Shown here one piece after another: positions 8,682 through 16,351 of a DNA stretch of 41,764 nucleotides (position 1 is its first letter; every line of letters begins with the position of its first letter). Position numbers and translations under genes: made by a program. Origin of the DNA: Propionibacteriaceae bacterium (GTDB taxonomy: Bacteria; Actinomycetota; Actinomycetes; Propionibacteriales; Propionibacteriaceae); assembly GCA_905372155.1 (NCBI GenBank), contig CAJPNZ010000017.1:1-41764 (forward strand). The letters are read 5' to 3'. The notes under the pieces were generated by a model. The model had not been told where the DNA came from. It saw only the letters and a program-made list of their open reading frames with translations, and searched no databases.

Positions 8682-9149
8682 ATGGACCCGCACGACATGC
8701 TGTTCGACTACGTGGACCGATTCCGCTCCCTCCTGCCCTCGAGCGCCTGGCAAGGCCTCGCCCGGAACCTGGCCAAGAACGACGTGCTGGCCCTGCTCCA
8801 CCTCCATCGCGTGCGATCCTCGCGGATGGGCGACCTCGCCGCCTACCTGGACGCCCCCCTCAACACTGCGACGGGGGTGGTCTCCCGGCTGCAGCAGCGC
8901 GGCCTGGTGGAGCGCCGACACAGCCCGGATGACAAGCGCATCGTGTTGATCTCCCTGACCGAGAAGGGCAGCAGGCTCATTGCCCAGGGCATCAAGGACA
9001 GCGTCTCGCTGATCGGGCGCCTCTTCGAAGAACTGACCCCCGAGGAGACCGCGGTGGTGCTGCGGGTCATCGACCGCATCCCGGGTCTGTTGGCCGAGCA
9101 CTCGGCGGAGCGCAGACCTCGGGCCATCCGACGCATCCCCATCGACTGA
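8682..9149 (+). CDS. MarR family transcriptional regulator
   Basis: A 155-residue winged-helix regulator. The recognition region reads SSRMGDLAAYLDAPLNTATGVVSRLQQRGLVER, followed by the wing RRHSPDDKRIVLISLTEKG with the MarR-type DxR motif. Flanking helices would make the dimer interface. ATG 8682 has a strong AAGGAGGG upstream; the frame is open from 8607 but lacks a site there. The gene lies 74 bases before the first ArsA-like gene on the same strand. Both have a TTCGA-N3-TCGAA palindrome in their upstream regions, so this protein probably represses itself and the ArsA cassette. No cysteine is present for thiol or metal sensing, so the inducer is unknown. Confidence 0.9.
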   Translation: MDPHDMLFDYVDRFRSLLPSSAWQGLARNLAKNDVLALLHLHRVRSSRMGDLAAYLDAPLNTATGVVSRLQQRGLVERRHSPDDKRIVLISLTEKGSRLIAQGIKDSVSLIGRLFEELTPEETAVVLRVIDRIPGLLAEHSAERRPRAIRRIPID

Positions 9150-9185
9150 ACCCCACCATCGACCGGGCAGAGCCACGCCAAATAG

Positions 9186-9198
9186 TTCGAGTTTCGAA
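9186..9198. promoter_or_regulatory. Candidate MarR operator upstream of ArsA cassette
   Basis: Perfect palindrome TTCGA-GTT-TCGAA, 25 bases before the start codon at 9224. It is the same 5-3-5 palindrome as the one at 8648-8660. AATAGT at 9181-9186 could be a -10 box abutting it. Function as an operator is inferred from the repeat and position. Confidence 0.6.
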
Positions 9199-9223
9199 TG
9201 ATTCCCAAACGGAAGGAGTAGTC

Positions 9224-10393
9224 ATGGAGCGAATGATCCTGCTGACCGGGAAAGGAGGCGTCGGCAAGACATCGCTGGCGGCCGCCCACGCCGTCGCCTC
9301 GGCCGGGAGCGGAAAACGCACGCTCCTGGCGAGCATGGACGCCGCCCACAACCTCTCGGACCTGTTCGGCTGCCCCCCGGCTCCCGAACCCACAGAGGTG
9401 GCCCCGAACCTGAAGATCACCGAGGTGGATGCGGGGCGCGTCACCGAGGAGGAGTTCGCCGACATCACCGCCGCTCTGTCCACCCTCATCGCCCGGGGCG
9501 ACGATGACCAGGTGCTGGACCTCCCCGGCTTCGACCCGCTGTTCTTCCTGCTGCGGGTCCACCAGCTGGCCCACACCGGCGACTACGACCGCATCATCCT
9601 GGACATGGCCCCCACCGGCGAGACCCTGTCTCTGCTCCAGTTCCCGGAGCTGCTCACCTGGTGGATGGAACGGATCTTCCCGGTGCAGAAGCTCGCGGTC
9701 AGGGTGCTACGCCCCGTGGCCAGGGGGGTGTGGCGGCTCGAACTGCCCAACGCCGCCGCCATGAACGACATCGAACGGCTCTTCCAGCGTCTCCAGGAGA
9801 TCCAGGCGTTGTTGAAGGATCCCTCCGTCACGTCGGTACGCCTGGTCACCCTGCCGGAACGGATGGTGATCGAGGAGACCCGTCGCAGCTACCTCTACCT
9901 CAACCTGTTCGGCTACAGCGTCGACCACGTCTTCGTCAGCGGGCTGTACCCCACCGGGGATGTGGGTGCGTTCTTCAGCACCTGGGTGGAGCATCAACGG
10001 CAGCACCTGGCCGAGATCCGCTCGTCATTCGCTCATCTCCCGATCACCGAGGTGCCACGGTTCCGCAAGGATCTCGTCGGCCAGGGCGACGTGGCCCGCC
10101 TGGCCGAGGTCGCCATCGACGCCCACACCTTCGACGTCGTTCCGGGCCTGGCCCACGAACGCTATGTCAACGCCGACGACGGCTACGACCTCCAACTCCC
10201 GCTGCCGGGAACCACCACCGAGGAGATCGACCTCAAACTGACCGCCACCGACCTCGCGGTTCGCATCGGCAACTTCCAGCGCAACATCCCCTTGCCCAGC
10301 ACCCTGCTGGGCCACGACGTCGCCGGCGCGAAACTCCGCGACGACGTCCTGACAATCCGATTCCGCCCCACCCCACAGGAGGTCCCGTCATGA
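9224..10393 (+). CDS. ArsA/Get3-family ATPase, first paralog
   Basis: A 389-residue ATPase of the ArsA/TRC40 (Get3) branch of the SIMIBI P-loop class. The deviant Walker A GKGGVGKT is at 9-16, a switch-I-like MDAAHNL at 38-44 (most relatives have STDPAH), and DMAPTGETL at 127-135, the family switch-II motif. The C-terminus (about 305-385) looks like the HSP20-like beta domain fused to many bacterial ArsA proteins. Only one cysteine (Cys50) is present, so the cysteine-based arsenite sites of E. coli ArsA and the zinc CxxC of Get3 are absent. ATG 9224 has GGAAGGAG upstream. Its stop overlaps the next start as ATGA. No arsenic pump gene is nearby, so an arsenite role is unlikely; the client is unknown. 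Confidence 0.85.
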   Translation: MERMILLTGKGGVGKTSLAAAHAVASAGSGKRTLLASMDAAHNLSDLFGCPPAPEPTEVAPNLKITEVDAGRVTEEEFADITAALSTLIARGDDDQVLDLPGFDPLFFLLRVHQLAHTGDYDRIILDMAPTGETLSLLQFPELLTWWMERIFPVQKLAVRVLRPVARGVWRLELPNAAAMNDIERLFQRLQEIQALLKDPSVTSVRLVTLPERMVIEETRRSYLYLNLFGYSVDHVFVSGLYPTGDVGAFFSTWVEHQRQHLAEIRSSFAHLPITEVPRFRKDLVGQGDVARLAEVAIDAHTFDVVPGLAHERYVNADDGYDLQLPLPGTTTEEIDLKLTATDLAVRIGNFQRNIPLPSTLLGHDVAGAKLRDDVLTIRFRPTPQEVPS

Positions 10394-10605
10394 ACCGCGA
10401 ATTCGTTCGTCATCTGCTGCACGCCCGTCGTCATCTCCGTGAAGCAGCCCTGAGCCTGGTCCCACCAGCCCCCAGGAAACGGCTCCGGACCATCGACCGC
10501 GAATGGCGGGCGCTGATCGTCGAGTGCCTGTCCAAGGATCCGGCCGCGCCCACTCAGGAACCGACCGGACCGTCGGGACCCAGACGAATCGACATCGAGG
10601 AGTGA
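10390..10605 (+). CDS. 71-residue protein between the two ArsA-like ATPases
   Basis: I do not recognise this protein. It begins at the ATG overlapping the stop of the first ArsA-like gene (ATGA) and ends 2 bases before the second, so all three are translationally linked. The first 48 residues are strongly basic and probably helical, rich in Arg, Leu and His (MNREFVRHLLHARRHLREAAL). They are followed by RTIDREWRALIVECL and a Pro/Gly/Thr-rich tail. There is no signal peptide, no membrane segment and a single Cys (46). A small partner or adaptor of the ATPases is an inference from position only. Confidence 0.72.
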   Translation: MNREFVRHLLHARRHLREAALSLVPPAPRKRLRTIDREWRALIVECLSKDPAAPTQEPTGPSGPRRIDIEE

Positions 10606-10607
10606 AC

Positions 10608-11768
10608 ATGCGGATCATCCTGTACACCGGCAAGGGCGGGGTCGGCAAGACCACCGTCGCCGCCGCCACGGCCCTGCACCTGGCGGATCAGGGAAACCGG
10701 GTCCTGGTGATGAGCACCGACCCGGCACATTCGCTGGGGGATGCGCTGAGTCTGTCGCTGACCAGCGAACCGACCCGCGTTGCCCCGGGCCTGGATGCCC
10801 TGGAGATCGACACCCTGGTGGAGAACGACCGGGCGTGGGCGGGTCTGCGCGACTACCTGGCGCGTCTCATGGTCCGGGAGGGTGAGGTGACGCTCGCCAC
10901 CCAGGAGGCGCTGCTGCTGCCCGGGCTGGGCGAGTTGTTCAGCCTGCTGCGGGTCCTCGACCACGCCTCCTCCGGACGCTACGACATCCTGGTGGTGGAC
11001 TGCGCACCGACCGGCGAAACCCTGTCGCTGCTGAAATACCCGGAACGTCTCGACCAGCTGTTCCGAACCGCGCTGCCGACAAAGCGGGCGCTGGTACGGA
11101 TCCTCGGCAAGCCGTTCGAGCGGTTGACCCGGATCCCGATGCCCGAGGATCGTCTCTTCGACGACGTGCTCGGCTTGCTGGACCGGCTCAAGCGGCTGGG
11201 CGAGCTGTTCCACGACGGTAAGGTCACCACCCTCAGGTTGGTCGCCACCCCGGAGCACGTGGTCATCGCCGAGACCCGGCGCACACACACCTGGCTGACG
11301 ATGTACGGCTTCGTCGTCGACGCCGTGGTGCTCAACCGCATCTACCCCGCCTCGGCCCTAGGTGGCTACTTCGAGCCGTGGGCCGAGGCGCAGTCGGCGG
11401 GTATCCAACGGATCGAGGAGAGCTTCGCGCATCTGCCGATTCACCGTCTCCCGCTCCAGGAACGGGAAATCGCCGGGCTCGGGGCCCTCAGAGACCTGGC
11501 CCGGGCGATGTACGGCGACGACGACCCGGCGGCGGTCAACTACCGGGGCGACTACCTGCGCGTCACCCGCAACGACGGCTGCATACGGCTCCACATCAGC
11601 CTGCCCCACGCGGATCGGGCCGAACTCGACCTCCACCAGGACGGCGACGACCTGCTGCTCACGCACCGGAACGAACATCGCCGGATCGCGATGCCGGAAT
11701 CGCTGCACGGCCGCCAGGTCACCGGCGCCAGGTTCCTCCACGACGAACTGGTCCTCACGATGACCTGA
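10608..11768 (+). CDS. ArsA/Get3-family ATPase, second paralog
   Basis: A 386-residue paralog of the first ATPase. The Walker A GKGGVGKT is at 8-15, switch I STDPAHSL at 36-43 (the canonical form), and DCAPTGETL at 131-139. A C-terminal HSP20-like beta domain spans about 305-386. Both paralogs share the TPE/LPE-x-x-V/M-I-E/A-ET-R block near 230 and a closing beta domain, but differ clearly in sequence, so they may form a heterodimer. The only cysteines are Cys132 and one in the beta domain, so no ArsA-type metalloid site is visible. ATG 10608 has GAGGAG upstream and follows the small gene by 2 bases. A strong hairpin follows at 11778. The cargo or client is unknown. Confidence 0.86.
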   Translation: MRIILYTGKGGVGKTTVAAATALHLADQGNRVLVMSTDPAHSLGDALSLSLTSEPTRVAPGLDALEIDTLVENDRAWAGLRDYLARLMVREGEVTLATQEALLLPGLGELFSLLRVLDHASSGRYDILVVDCAPTGETLSLLKYPERLDQLFRTALPTKRALVRILGKPFERLTRIPMPEDRLFDDVLGLLDRLKRLGELFHDGKVTTLRLVATPEHVVIAETRRTHTWLTMYGFVVDAVVLNRIYPASALGGYFEPWAEAQSAGIQRIEESFAHLPIHRLPLQEREIAGLGALRDLARAMYGDDDPAAVNYRGDYLRVTRNDGCIRLHISLPHADRAELDLHQDGDDLLLTHRNEHRRIAMPESLHGRQVTGARFLHDELVLTMT

Positions 11769-11777
11769 CCCCTCCCC

Positions 11778-11801
11778 AGCTTCGGCCGTCAGGCCGAAGC
11801 T
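11778..11801 (+). terminator. Hairpin after the ArsA cassette
   Basis: A perfect 10-bp stem, AGCTTCGGCC with GGCCGAAGCT, closes the tetraloop GTCA nine bases after the second ArsA-like stop. There is no T-run, as is often the case for actinobacterial terminators. It separates the cassette from the downstream ABC transporter. Confidence 0.65.
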
Positions 11802-11827
11802 AGGTGGTCCCGATTCTCGTTTCCGGT

Positions 11828-11856
11828 TTGGTGGTCCTTGGTAAAAAGTTTATGAT
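11828..11856 (+). promoter_or_regulatory. Promoter of the peptide/nickel-type ABC operon
   Basis: TTGGTG (11828-11833) and TATGAT (11851-11856) are separated by 17 bases, in a short AT-richer patch between the hairpin at 11778 and the operon. It would give a leader of about 125 bases before the ATG at 11988. Confidence 0.6.
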
Positions 11857-11893
11857 CCTTCCGAGGAATCTGCCCAGGAGACCTTGCCTCCCG

Positions 11894-11936
11894 CCCCGCT
11901 CCGGGGCTGGGGCGCACGGTCCCCCCGCTCCGGGGC
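11894..11936. repeat. Repeated GC hairpin unit in the ABC operon leader
   Basis: The 14-mer CCCCGCTCCGGGGC occurs at 11894-11907 and again at 11923-11936. Each copy is itself a short inverted repeat (CCCCGCTCCGGGG), so the leader RNA could form two consecutive hairpins. No known riboswitch class is recognised. Confidence 0.5.
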
Positions 11937-11987
11937 CAGGGTCCTGAGCCAGTTGTGCCATGCCCAAGAACCGGAGGATTGACAGGG

Positions 11988-13652
11988 ATGTCCAGACCAA
12001 CCACCCCGAAACCGACCCGCCGAGCCGTTCTGGCCGGAATGTCAGGAGCTGCCGCGCTGACCGCCATCTTCCCGCTGCCGGGCTGCTCGTCGCAGAACAG
12101 CCCCTCGGGGACCGAGAGCGTTCCGCTCCCCGAGCGGCTCACGAACCGCCAGGAAGTCGTGATCGCCATGGATCCGTCCACGGTCAAGGCCCCATTCGAC
12201 CCGGTCAAGGGCTTCGGTGAGACGGGGGTGCTGCTCTTCAACAGCCCTCTTTTGACCGCGGATGAGAAGAACCAGATCGTCAACGACGTGGCGACCGGCT
12301 ACGAGGTGAGCCCCGACGGCCTGGTGTGGACCTTCAAGATCCGCACGGACATCAAGTTCACCGATGGCACCGCCCTGACGGCCGAGGACGTCGCCTTCAC
12401 CTACAACCAGGCGAAGGAGGCCGCCAAGGTCAGCCTGCCGGGCTTCGACACCGCCGTGGCGACCGGAACCGACACCGTGGAGCTCCGGCTCACCGCTCCC
12501 TCCTCCACCCTGCTGTACACGGCGGCGACGCTGGGCATCGTCCCGAAGAGCACCTACTCCGACGGCTTCGGGGACAATCCGGTCGGCTCGGGTCCGTGGA
12601 AATTCGGCCACTACACCCAGGGTCAGCAGCTGATCCTGGAACGCAACGACAACTACCACGGAACCAAGGCAAAGTTCGCCAAGGCCACCTTGTTGCTGAT
12701 GGAATCCGACGCGGCGCTCGCGGCGGCCCAGTCGGGGCAGGTCGACCTCGCCTGCGTCTACCCGGCGCTCTCCTCCCAGCAGGTCCCCGGTTTCTCGCTG
12801 ACCAGCCTGCCCACCTTCGGCTACCGGGTGATCTCCCTGCCGTGCGAGACCCCCGGGGCCTACGAGGTGGAGGGACAGAGCGTCGGCAATGCGGTCACCA
12901 GCGACCCGGTGATCCGAAAGGCGATGGCAACCGCCCTGAACCGGGAGCAGATCGTGAAGGACTGCCTGCTGGGTTACGGTGAGGTGGCCTTCGATATCTT
13001 CGATGCCTTCCCCTGGGGCATCAAACAGGAAACAGCGAGCCTGAAGGACGGTGACGTCGCCGGAGCCGAAGCGATGCTGGACCAGGCGGGCTGGGCGAAG
13101 AGCGAGGGCGGAATCCGCGAGAAGAACGGCACCAAGGCGAGCTTCACCCTGATGTACCCGCCCAACGACTCCGGCCGTCAGGCCATCGCGGAGGCCTTCA
13201 AGGCCCAGATGACGCAGATCGGAATCGACGTGGAACTCCACGGCACGGACTTCACCTCGATGCAGGACCGCAACCGCAAGGACGCCGTGGTGCTGGGCGG
13301 TGGGCGTCTCAACCCCTACCACGAGTACAACATGCTTTCCGGAACGCTGGCCCGCAAGAAGGGTTGGTCGAACATCGCCTGCTATTCGAACGAGCAGGTG
13401 CAGGCCAACCTCGACGCGGCCCTGGCCGCCACCGATCAGGAAAGCGCGAACAAGTTCTGGCATGCAGCCCTGTGGGACGGCACCAATGGCGGCAGCATCC
13501 TCGGGGACAACCCCTACCTGGTGGTCGGCTACATCCACCACAACTACTTCGTGCGCAACGGGCTGGACATCGGAACCCAGCGGGTTCATCCCCATGACCA
13601 CTTCCTCCAGGTGATCAACAACCTGAACACCTGGGACGTCAAGGCCTCCTGA
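11988..13652 (+). CDS. ABC importer substrate-binding lipoprotein (peptide/nickel family)
   Basis: A 554-residue extracytoplasmic binding protein of the SBP_bac_5 family (oligopeptide, dipeptide, nickel, opine). The signal sequence has paired arginines (11-12) before a hydrophobic core and a lipobox PLPGC with Cys33 as the lipid anchor. The family signature SPDGLVWTFKIRTDIKFTDG is visible near 107-126, followed by TAEDVAFTYN. Near the C-terminus is a histidine-rich stretch with IHHNYF and RVHPHDHFL. ATG 11988 has GGAGG about 10 bases upstream. It is the first gene of a five-gene importer; the next gene begins directly after its stop. Nickel or a metal-chelate is possible from the importer type, but peptides cannot be excluded. 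Confidence 0.87.
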   Translation: MSRPTTPKPTRRAVLAGMSGAAALTAIFPLPGCSSQNSPSGTESVPLPERLTNRQEVVIAMDPSTVKAPFDPVKGFGETGVLLFNSPLLTADEKNQIVNDVATGYEVSPDGLVWTFKIRTDIKFTDGTALTAEDVAFTYNQAKEAAKVSLPGFDTAVATGTDTVELRLTAPSSTLLYTAATLGIVPKSTYSDGFGDNPVGSGPWKFGHYTQGQQLILERNDNYHGTKAKFAKATLLLMESDAALAAAQSGQVDLACVYPALSSQQVPGFSLTSLPTFGYRVISLPCETPGAYEVEGQSVGNAVTSDPVIRKAMATALNREQIVKDCLLGYGEVAFDIFDAFPWGIKQETASLKDGDVAGAEAMLDQAGWAKSEGGIREKNGTKASFTLMYPPNDSGRQAIAEAFKAQMTQIGIDVELHGTDFTSMQDRNRKDAVVLGGGRLNPYHEYNMLSGTLARKKGWSNIACYSNEQVQANLDAALAATDQESANKFWHAALWDGTNGGSILGDNPYLVVGYIHHNYFVRNGLDIGTQRVHPHDHFLQVINNLNTWDVKAS

Positions 13653-14678
13653 ATGACCGCCGCAACCCGTTCCGAGCAGTCGCGACGCGACCTCACGAAA
13701 AGCTCCCCGATGGGCTATGCGGTGGCCCAGCTGGCCAAGGCGGCCTCCCTGATCTTCGCGGTCAGCGTCATCACGTTCTTCCTGGCGAAGGTCTCCGGTT
13801 TCAACCCGGTCGACGCCTACTTCGGCAGCGAACTGACCGCCAGTCCCGAGCAGAGGGCCGCCCTGGCCAGCAAGTGGGGGCTGGACCAGCCCACCATCGT
13901 GCAGTTCGGTCTGTGGTGGTGGAACCTCCTGCACGGCGACCTGGGAACCTCGCTGGTTTTCGAGAGGCCCGTGACAGCGGTGATCGGGGACGCACTGGTC
14001 AACTCGTCCATGTTGTTGTTCATCGCTTGGCTGGCCTCCGGGTTGCTGGGGGCCGGCCTCGGGATAGTCGCGGGAAAGAACCAGGGGCGTTTCCTCGACC
14101 GGGTCATCAGCACCGTCTGCTACGTGTTCGCAGCCATCCCCACCTTCTGGTTCGGGATAGTGCTGCTGCTGATCTTCGCCGTGTGGTTGAAGTGGTCCCC
14201 GATCGGTTTGTCGGCCCCCATCGGCAAAACCCTCGCCGAGGCAACCCTCGCCGAGCGTCTCAACCATCTGGTGCTGCCCGCCGCCACCCTGAGCCTGGTC
14301 GGGATCTCCACCATCACGATGCAGACCCGGACCAGGCTCATCGAGGAACAGAACTCCGACTACGCCCTGTTCGCCCGCAGCCGCGGGGAGACCTCGTGGC
14401 AGTTCGTCTGGCGGCACGGCCTGCGGAACTCCCTGATGCCCTTCGTGACGTTACAGTTCGGTTCCATAAGCGAAATCATCGGCGGCTCCGTGCTGGCCGA
14501 GAGCGTTTTCAGCTACGCCGGGCTGGGGGCGGTCACGGTCACGGCCGGCACCAAGGGGGATCTCCCTCTGCTGATCGGCATCACCGTCATCAGTTCCGCG
14601 ATCGTGTTCCTCGGGAACCTGTGCGCCAACCTCCTGTATCCGCTGATCGATCCCAGAATCAAGGAGACCTGGTCATGA
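13653..14678 (+). CDS. ABC importer permease, DppB/NikB type
   Basis: A 341-residue inner-membrane permease of the binding-protein-dependent transport family. It has about six membrane segments: the first near 31-47, the others from about 107 onward. The segment between (about 50-100) contains the DppB-type LHGDLGTSLVFERPV region. The cytoplasmic coupling loop reads DYALFARSRGETSWQFVWRH, the EAA-like loop that meets the ATPase. The ATG directly follows the lipoprotein stop (TGAATG), and the stop overlaps the next start as ATGA. Confidence 0.88.
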   Translation: MTAATRSEQSRRDLTKSSPMGYAVAQLAKAASLIFAVSVITFFLAKVSGFNPVDAYFGSELTASPEQRAALASKWGLDQPTIVQFGLWWWNLLHGDLGTSLVFERPVTAVIGDALVNSSMLLFIAWLASGLLGAGLGIVAGKNQGRFLDRVISTVCYVFAAIPTFWFGIVLLLIFAVWLKWSPIGLSAPIGKTLAEATLAERLNHLVLPAATLSLVGISTITMQTRTRLIEEQNSDYALFARSRGETSWQFVWRHGLRNSLMPFVTLQFGSISEIIGGSVLAESVFSYAGLGAVTVTAGTKGDLPLLIGITVISSAIVFLGNLCANLLYPLIDPRIKETWS

Positions 14679-15532
14679 CGGCCCTGCTGATCGGTTCCGA
14701 GGAACTGACCGAACGCTGGAACGGCCGCAAGTCGGCGACGGTGGTGTTCGCCGTAAGCCTCGTCGTCCTCACCGCCGCGGCCCTGGGCGGAACCCTGATC
14801 CCGGAGACGGCATACCAACCGGCCTTCGGGCGAACCAACCTGCCGCCGGGCGCCGGTGGTCTGTTCGGTACCGACTGGCTCGGGCGCGACATGCTGGCCC
14901 GGACGATGAAGGGCCTGTCCATCAGCATCTGGATCGGGTTGTTCGCCTCCGTGGTGAGCTCCGTGATCGCGCTGCTGCTGGGCATCGGGGCCGCGGTCCT
15001 GGGGGGCTGGTTCGATCGTTTCGTGCTCTGGCTGGTGGATCTGATGCAGGGCATGCCGCACCTGATCCTGCTGATCTTCATAGCGATCCTGTCGGGACGC
15101 GGGATCACGGGCGTGATGATCGGCGTGGCCGTGACCCACTGGGTGAGCCTGTGCCGGATCGTCCGCGCCGAGACCATCCACCTGCACACCAGCGCCTATG
15201 TGATCGCGTCCCGGCAGATGGGCAGGAGCAGGTGGTTCATAGCGGTGAACCACTACATGCCCTACATCCTCCCCCAGACGATCGTCGCCACCGTGCTGAT
15301 GTTCCCGCACGCCATCCTGCACGAATCCGGACTGACCTTCCTCGGTTTCGGAATCCCCCAGCAGCTGCCCGCCATCGGCGTGATCCTCTCCGAGTCCATG
15401 CGCTACCTGAGCACGGGCCAATGGTGGCTGGCACTGTTCCCGGGACTCACCCTGCTGGTCCTGGTGCTACTGATAGACCGTTGCGGCCAGTCCCTGTCGA
15501 CCCTGATCAATCCCCGGACCTCCCAGAGGTAG
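14675..15532 (+). CDS. ABC importer permease, DppC/NikC type
   Basis: A 285-residue partner permease. An N-terminal membrane anchor (about 23-40) is followed by FGTDWLGRDMLARTMKGL, the usual DppC-type entry into the transport domain. The coupling loop is AYVIASRQMGRSRWFIAVNH, and FLGFGIPQQLPAIGVIL is the conserved segment near the end. The ATG at 14675 overlaps the previous stop (ATGA) and has AAGGAGA upstream; the long open frame before it is the shadow of the first permease. Together with the other permease it forms the membrane channel. Confidence 0.88.
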   Translation: MTALLIGSEELTERWNGRKSATVVFAVSLVVLTAAALGGTLIPETAYQPAFGRTNLPPGAGGLFGTDWLGRDMLARTMKGLSISIWIGLFASVVSSVIALLLGIGAAVLGGWFDRFVLWLVDLMQGMPHLILLIFIAILSGRGITGVMIGVAVTHWVSLCRIVRAETIHLHTSAYVIASRQMGRSRWFIAVNHYMPYILPQTIVATVLMFPHAILHESGLTFLGFGIPQQLPAIGVILSESMRYLSTGQWWLALFPGLTLLVLVLLIDRCGQSLSTLINPRTSQR

Positions 15533-15538
15533 GCACAG

Positions 15539-16351
15539 ATGTCGCTGCTCGAAGTACGCAACCTGTACGTCGGTTTCGCGATGTACCACACCTTCTACCG
15601 ACGCCGGATCGGCTACGGGGTGGAGGACCTGACCCTGACCGCCGAGCCGGGCGAGATCCTCGGGATAGTGGGGGCCTCCGGATCGGGAAAGAGCCTGCTG
15701 GCCCACGCGATCATGGACCTGCTGCCGAGGAACGCCGTCAAGCACGGCGAGATCCTCTTCAAAGGTGAACCCGTCGCCGGGAAACGTGTTCTCGAACTCA
15801 GGCGGAAGAGCTTCGCGCTCGTCCCGCAGTCGATCAGCTTCCTCGACCCGCTGCTCAAGGTCAAACACCAGTTGCGGACGGGACCCACCCCTGACGAGGA
15901 GGAACTGGCGCACATCGCCGAACGCCTCGACCTGTCGCCGCGCGATCTGGAGAAGTATCCCTTCCAGTTGTCGGGAGGCATGGCCCGCCGGATCCTCTTG
16001 GCAACCGCGATCCTCAGCCCAGCGGAGCTGATAATCGCCGACGAGCCGACGCCGGGGCTGAGCGTGAAACTCGCGGAACAGCTGCTCGCGGATTTCAGGT
16101 CGCTCGCGGATCAGGGACGTTGCGTGCTCATCATCTCCCACGACGTTGACCTGATCAGTGCGGTCGCCGACCGGGTGGTCGTCCTGAACCGGGGAAGGTT
16201 GGTGGCCTGCATGCCGACCCGCGAGTTCACCCACCCCGACGATTTCGACCAGCCTCCCTACGTCAAGGCGTTGTGGAAGGCGTTGCCGCAGAACGAGTTC
16301 TGCACGGAAATCCCCGATTCCCGGGAGGAGCCGACACGTGCTGACAGCTGA
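15539..16351 (+). CDS. ABC importer ATPase, DppD/NikD type
   Basis: A 270-residue ATPase. Walker A GASGSGKS is at 45-52, the Q-loop at LVPQ (95-98), the signature LSGGM at 144-148, Walker B IIADEP at 165-170, and the H-loop His in IISHD. The C-terminal PPYVKALWKALPQNEF resembles the PYT-x-ALW-x-ALP-x-N segment of nickel/metallophore-type ATPases (NikD/CntD). It is shorter than a typical DppD (about 325 residues). ATG 15539 follows the permease by 6 bases, and the 3' end overlaps the next gene by 14 bases. Confidence 0.87.
   Translation: MSLLEVRNLYVGFAMYHTFYRRRIGYGVEDLTLTAEPGEILGIVGASGSGKSLLAHAIMDLLPRNAVKHGEILFKGEPVAGKRVLELRRKSFALVPQSISFLDPLLKVKHQLRTGPTPDEEELAHIAERLDLSPRDLEKYPFQLSGGMARRILLATAILSPAELIIADEPTPGLSVKLAEQLLADFRSLADQGRCVLIISHDVDLISAVADRVVVLNRGRLVACMPTREFTHPDDFDQPPYVKALWKALPQNEFCTEIPDSREEPTRADS

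Noticed and set aside
9661..10605. 314-codon plus-strand frame inside the first ArsA-like gene
   Set aside because: Only the last 71 codons after ATG 10390 are kept as a gene; the rest is an alternative-frame shadow of the ATPase.
9224..11768. Arsenic-resistance operon
   Set aside because: No ArsB/Acr3 pump, ArsC, ArsD or ArsR, and the cysteines needed for metalloid binding are absent from both ATPases.
12042..14417. 791-codon minus-strand open frame opposite the ABC lipoprotein and permease
   Set aside because: Gly/Gln/His-rich antisense shadow; the plus-strand genes have signal peptide, lipobox and family motifs.
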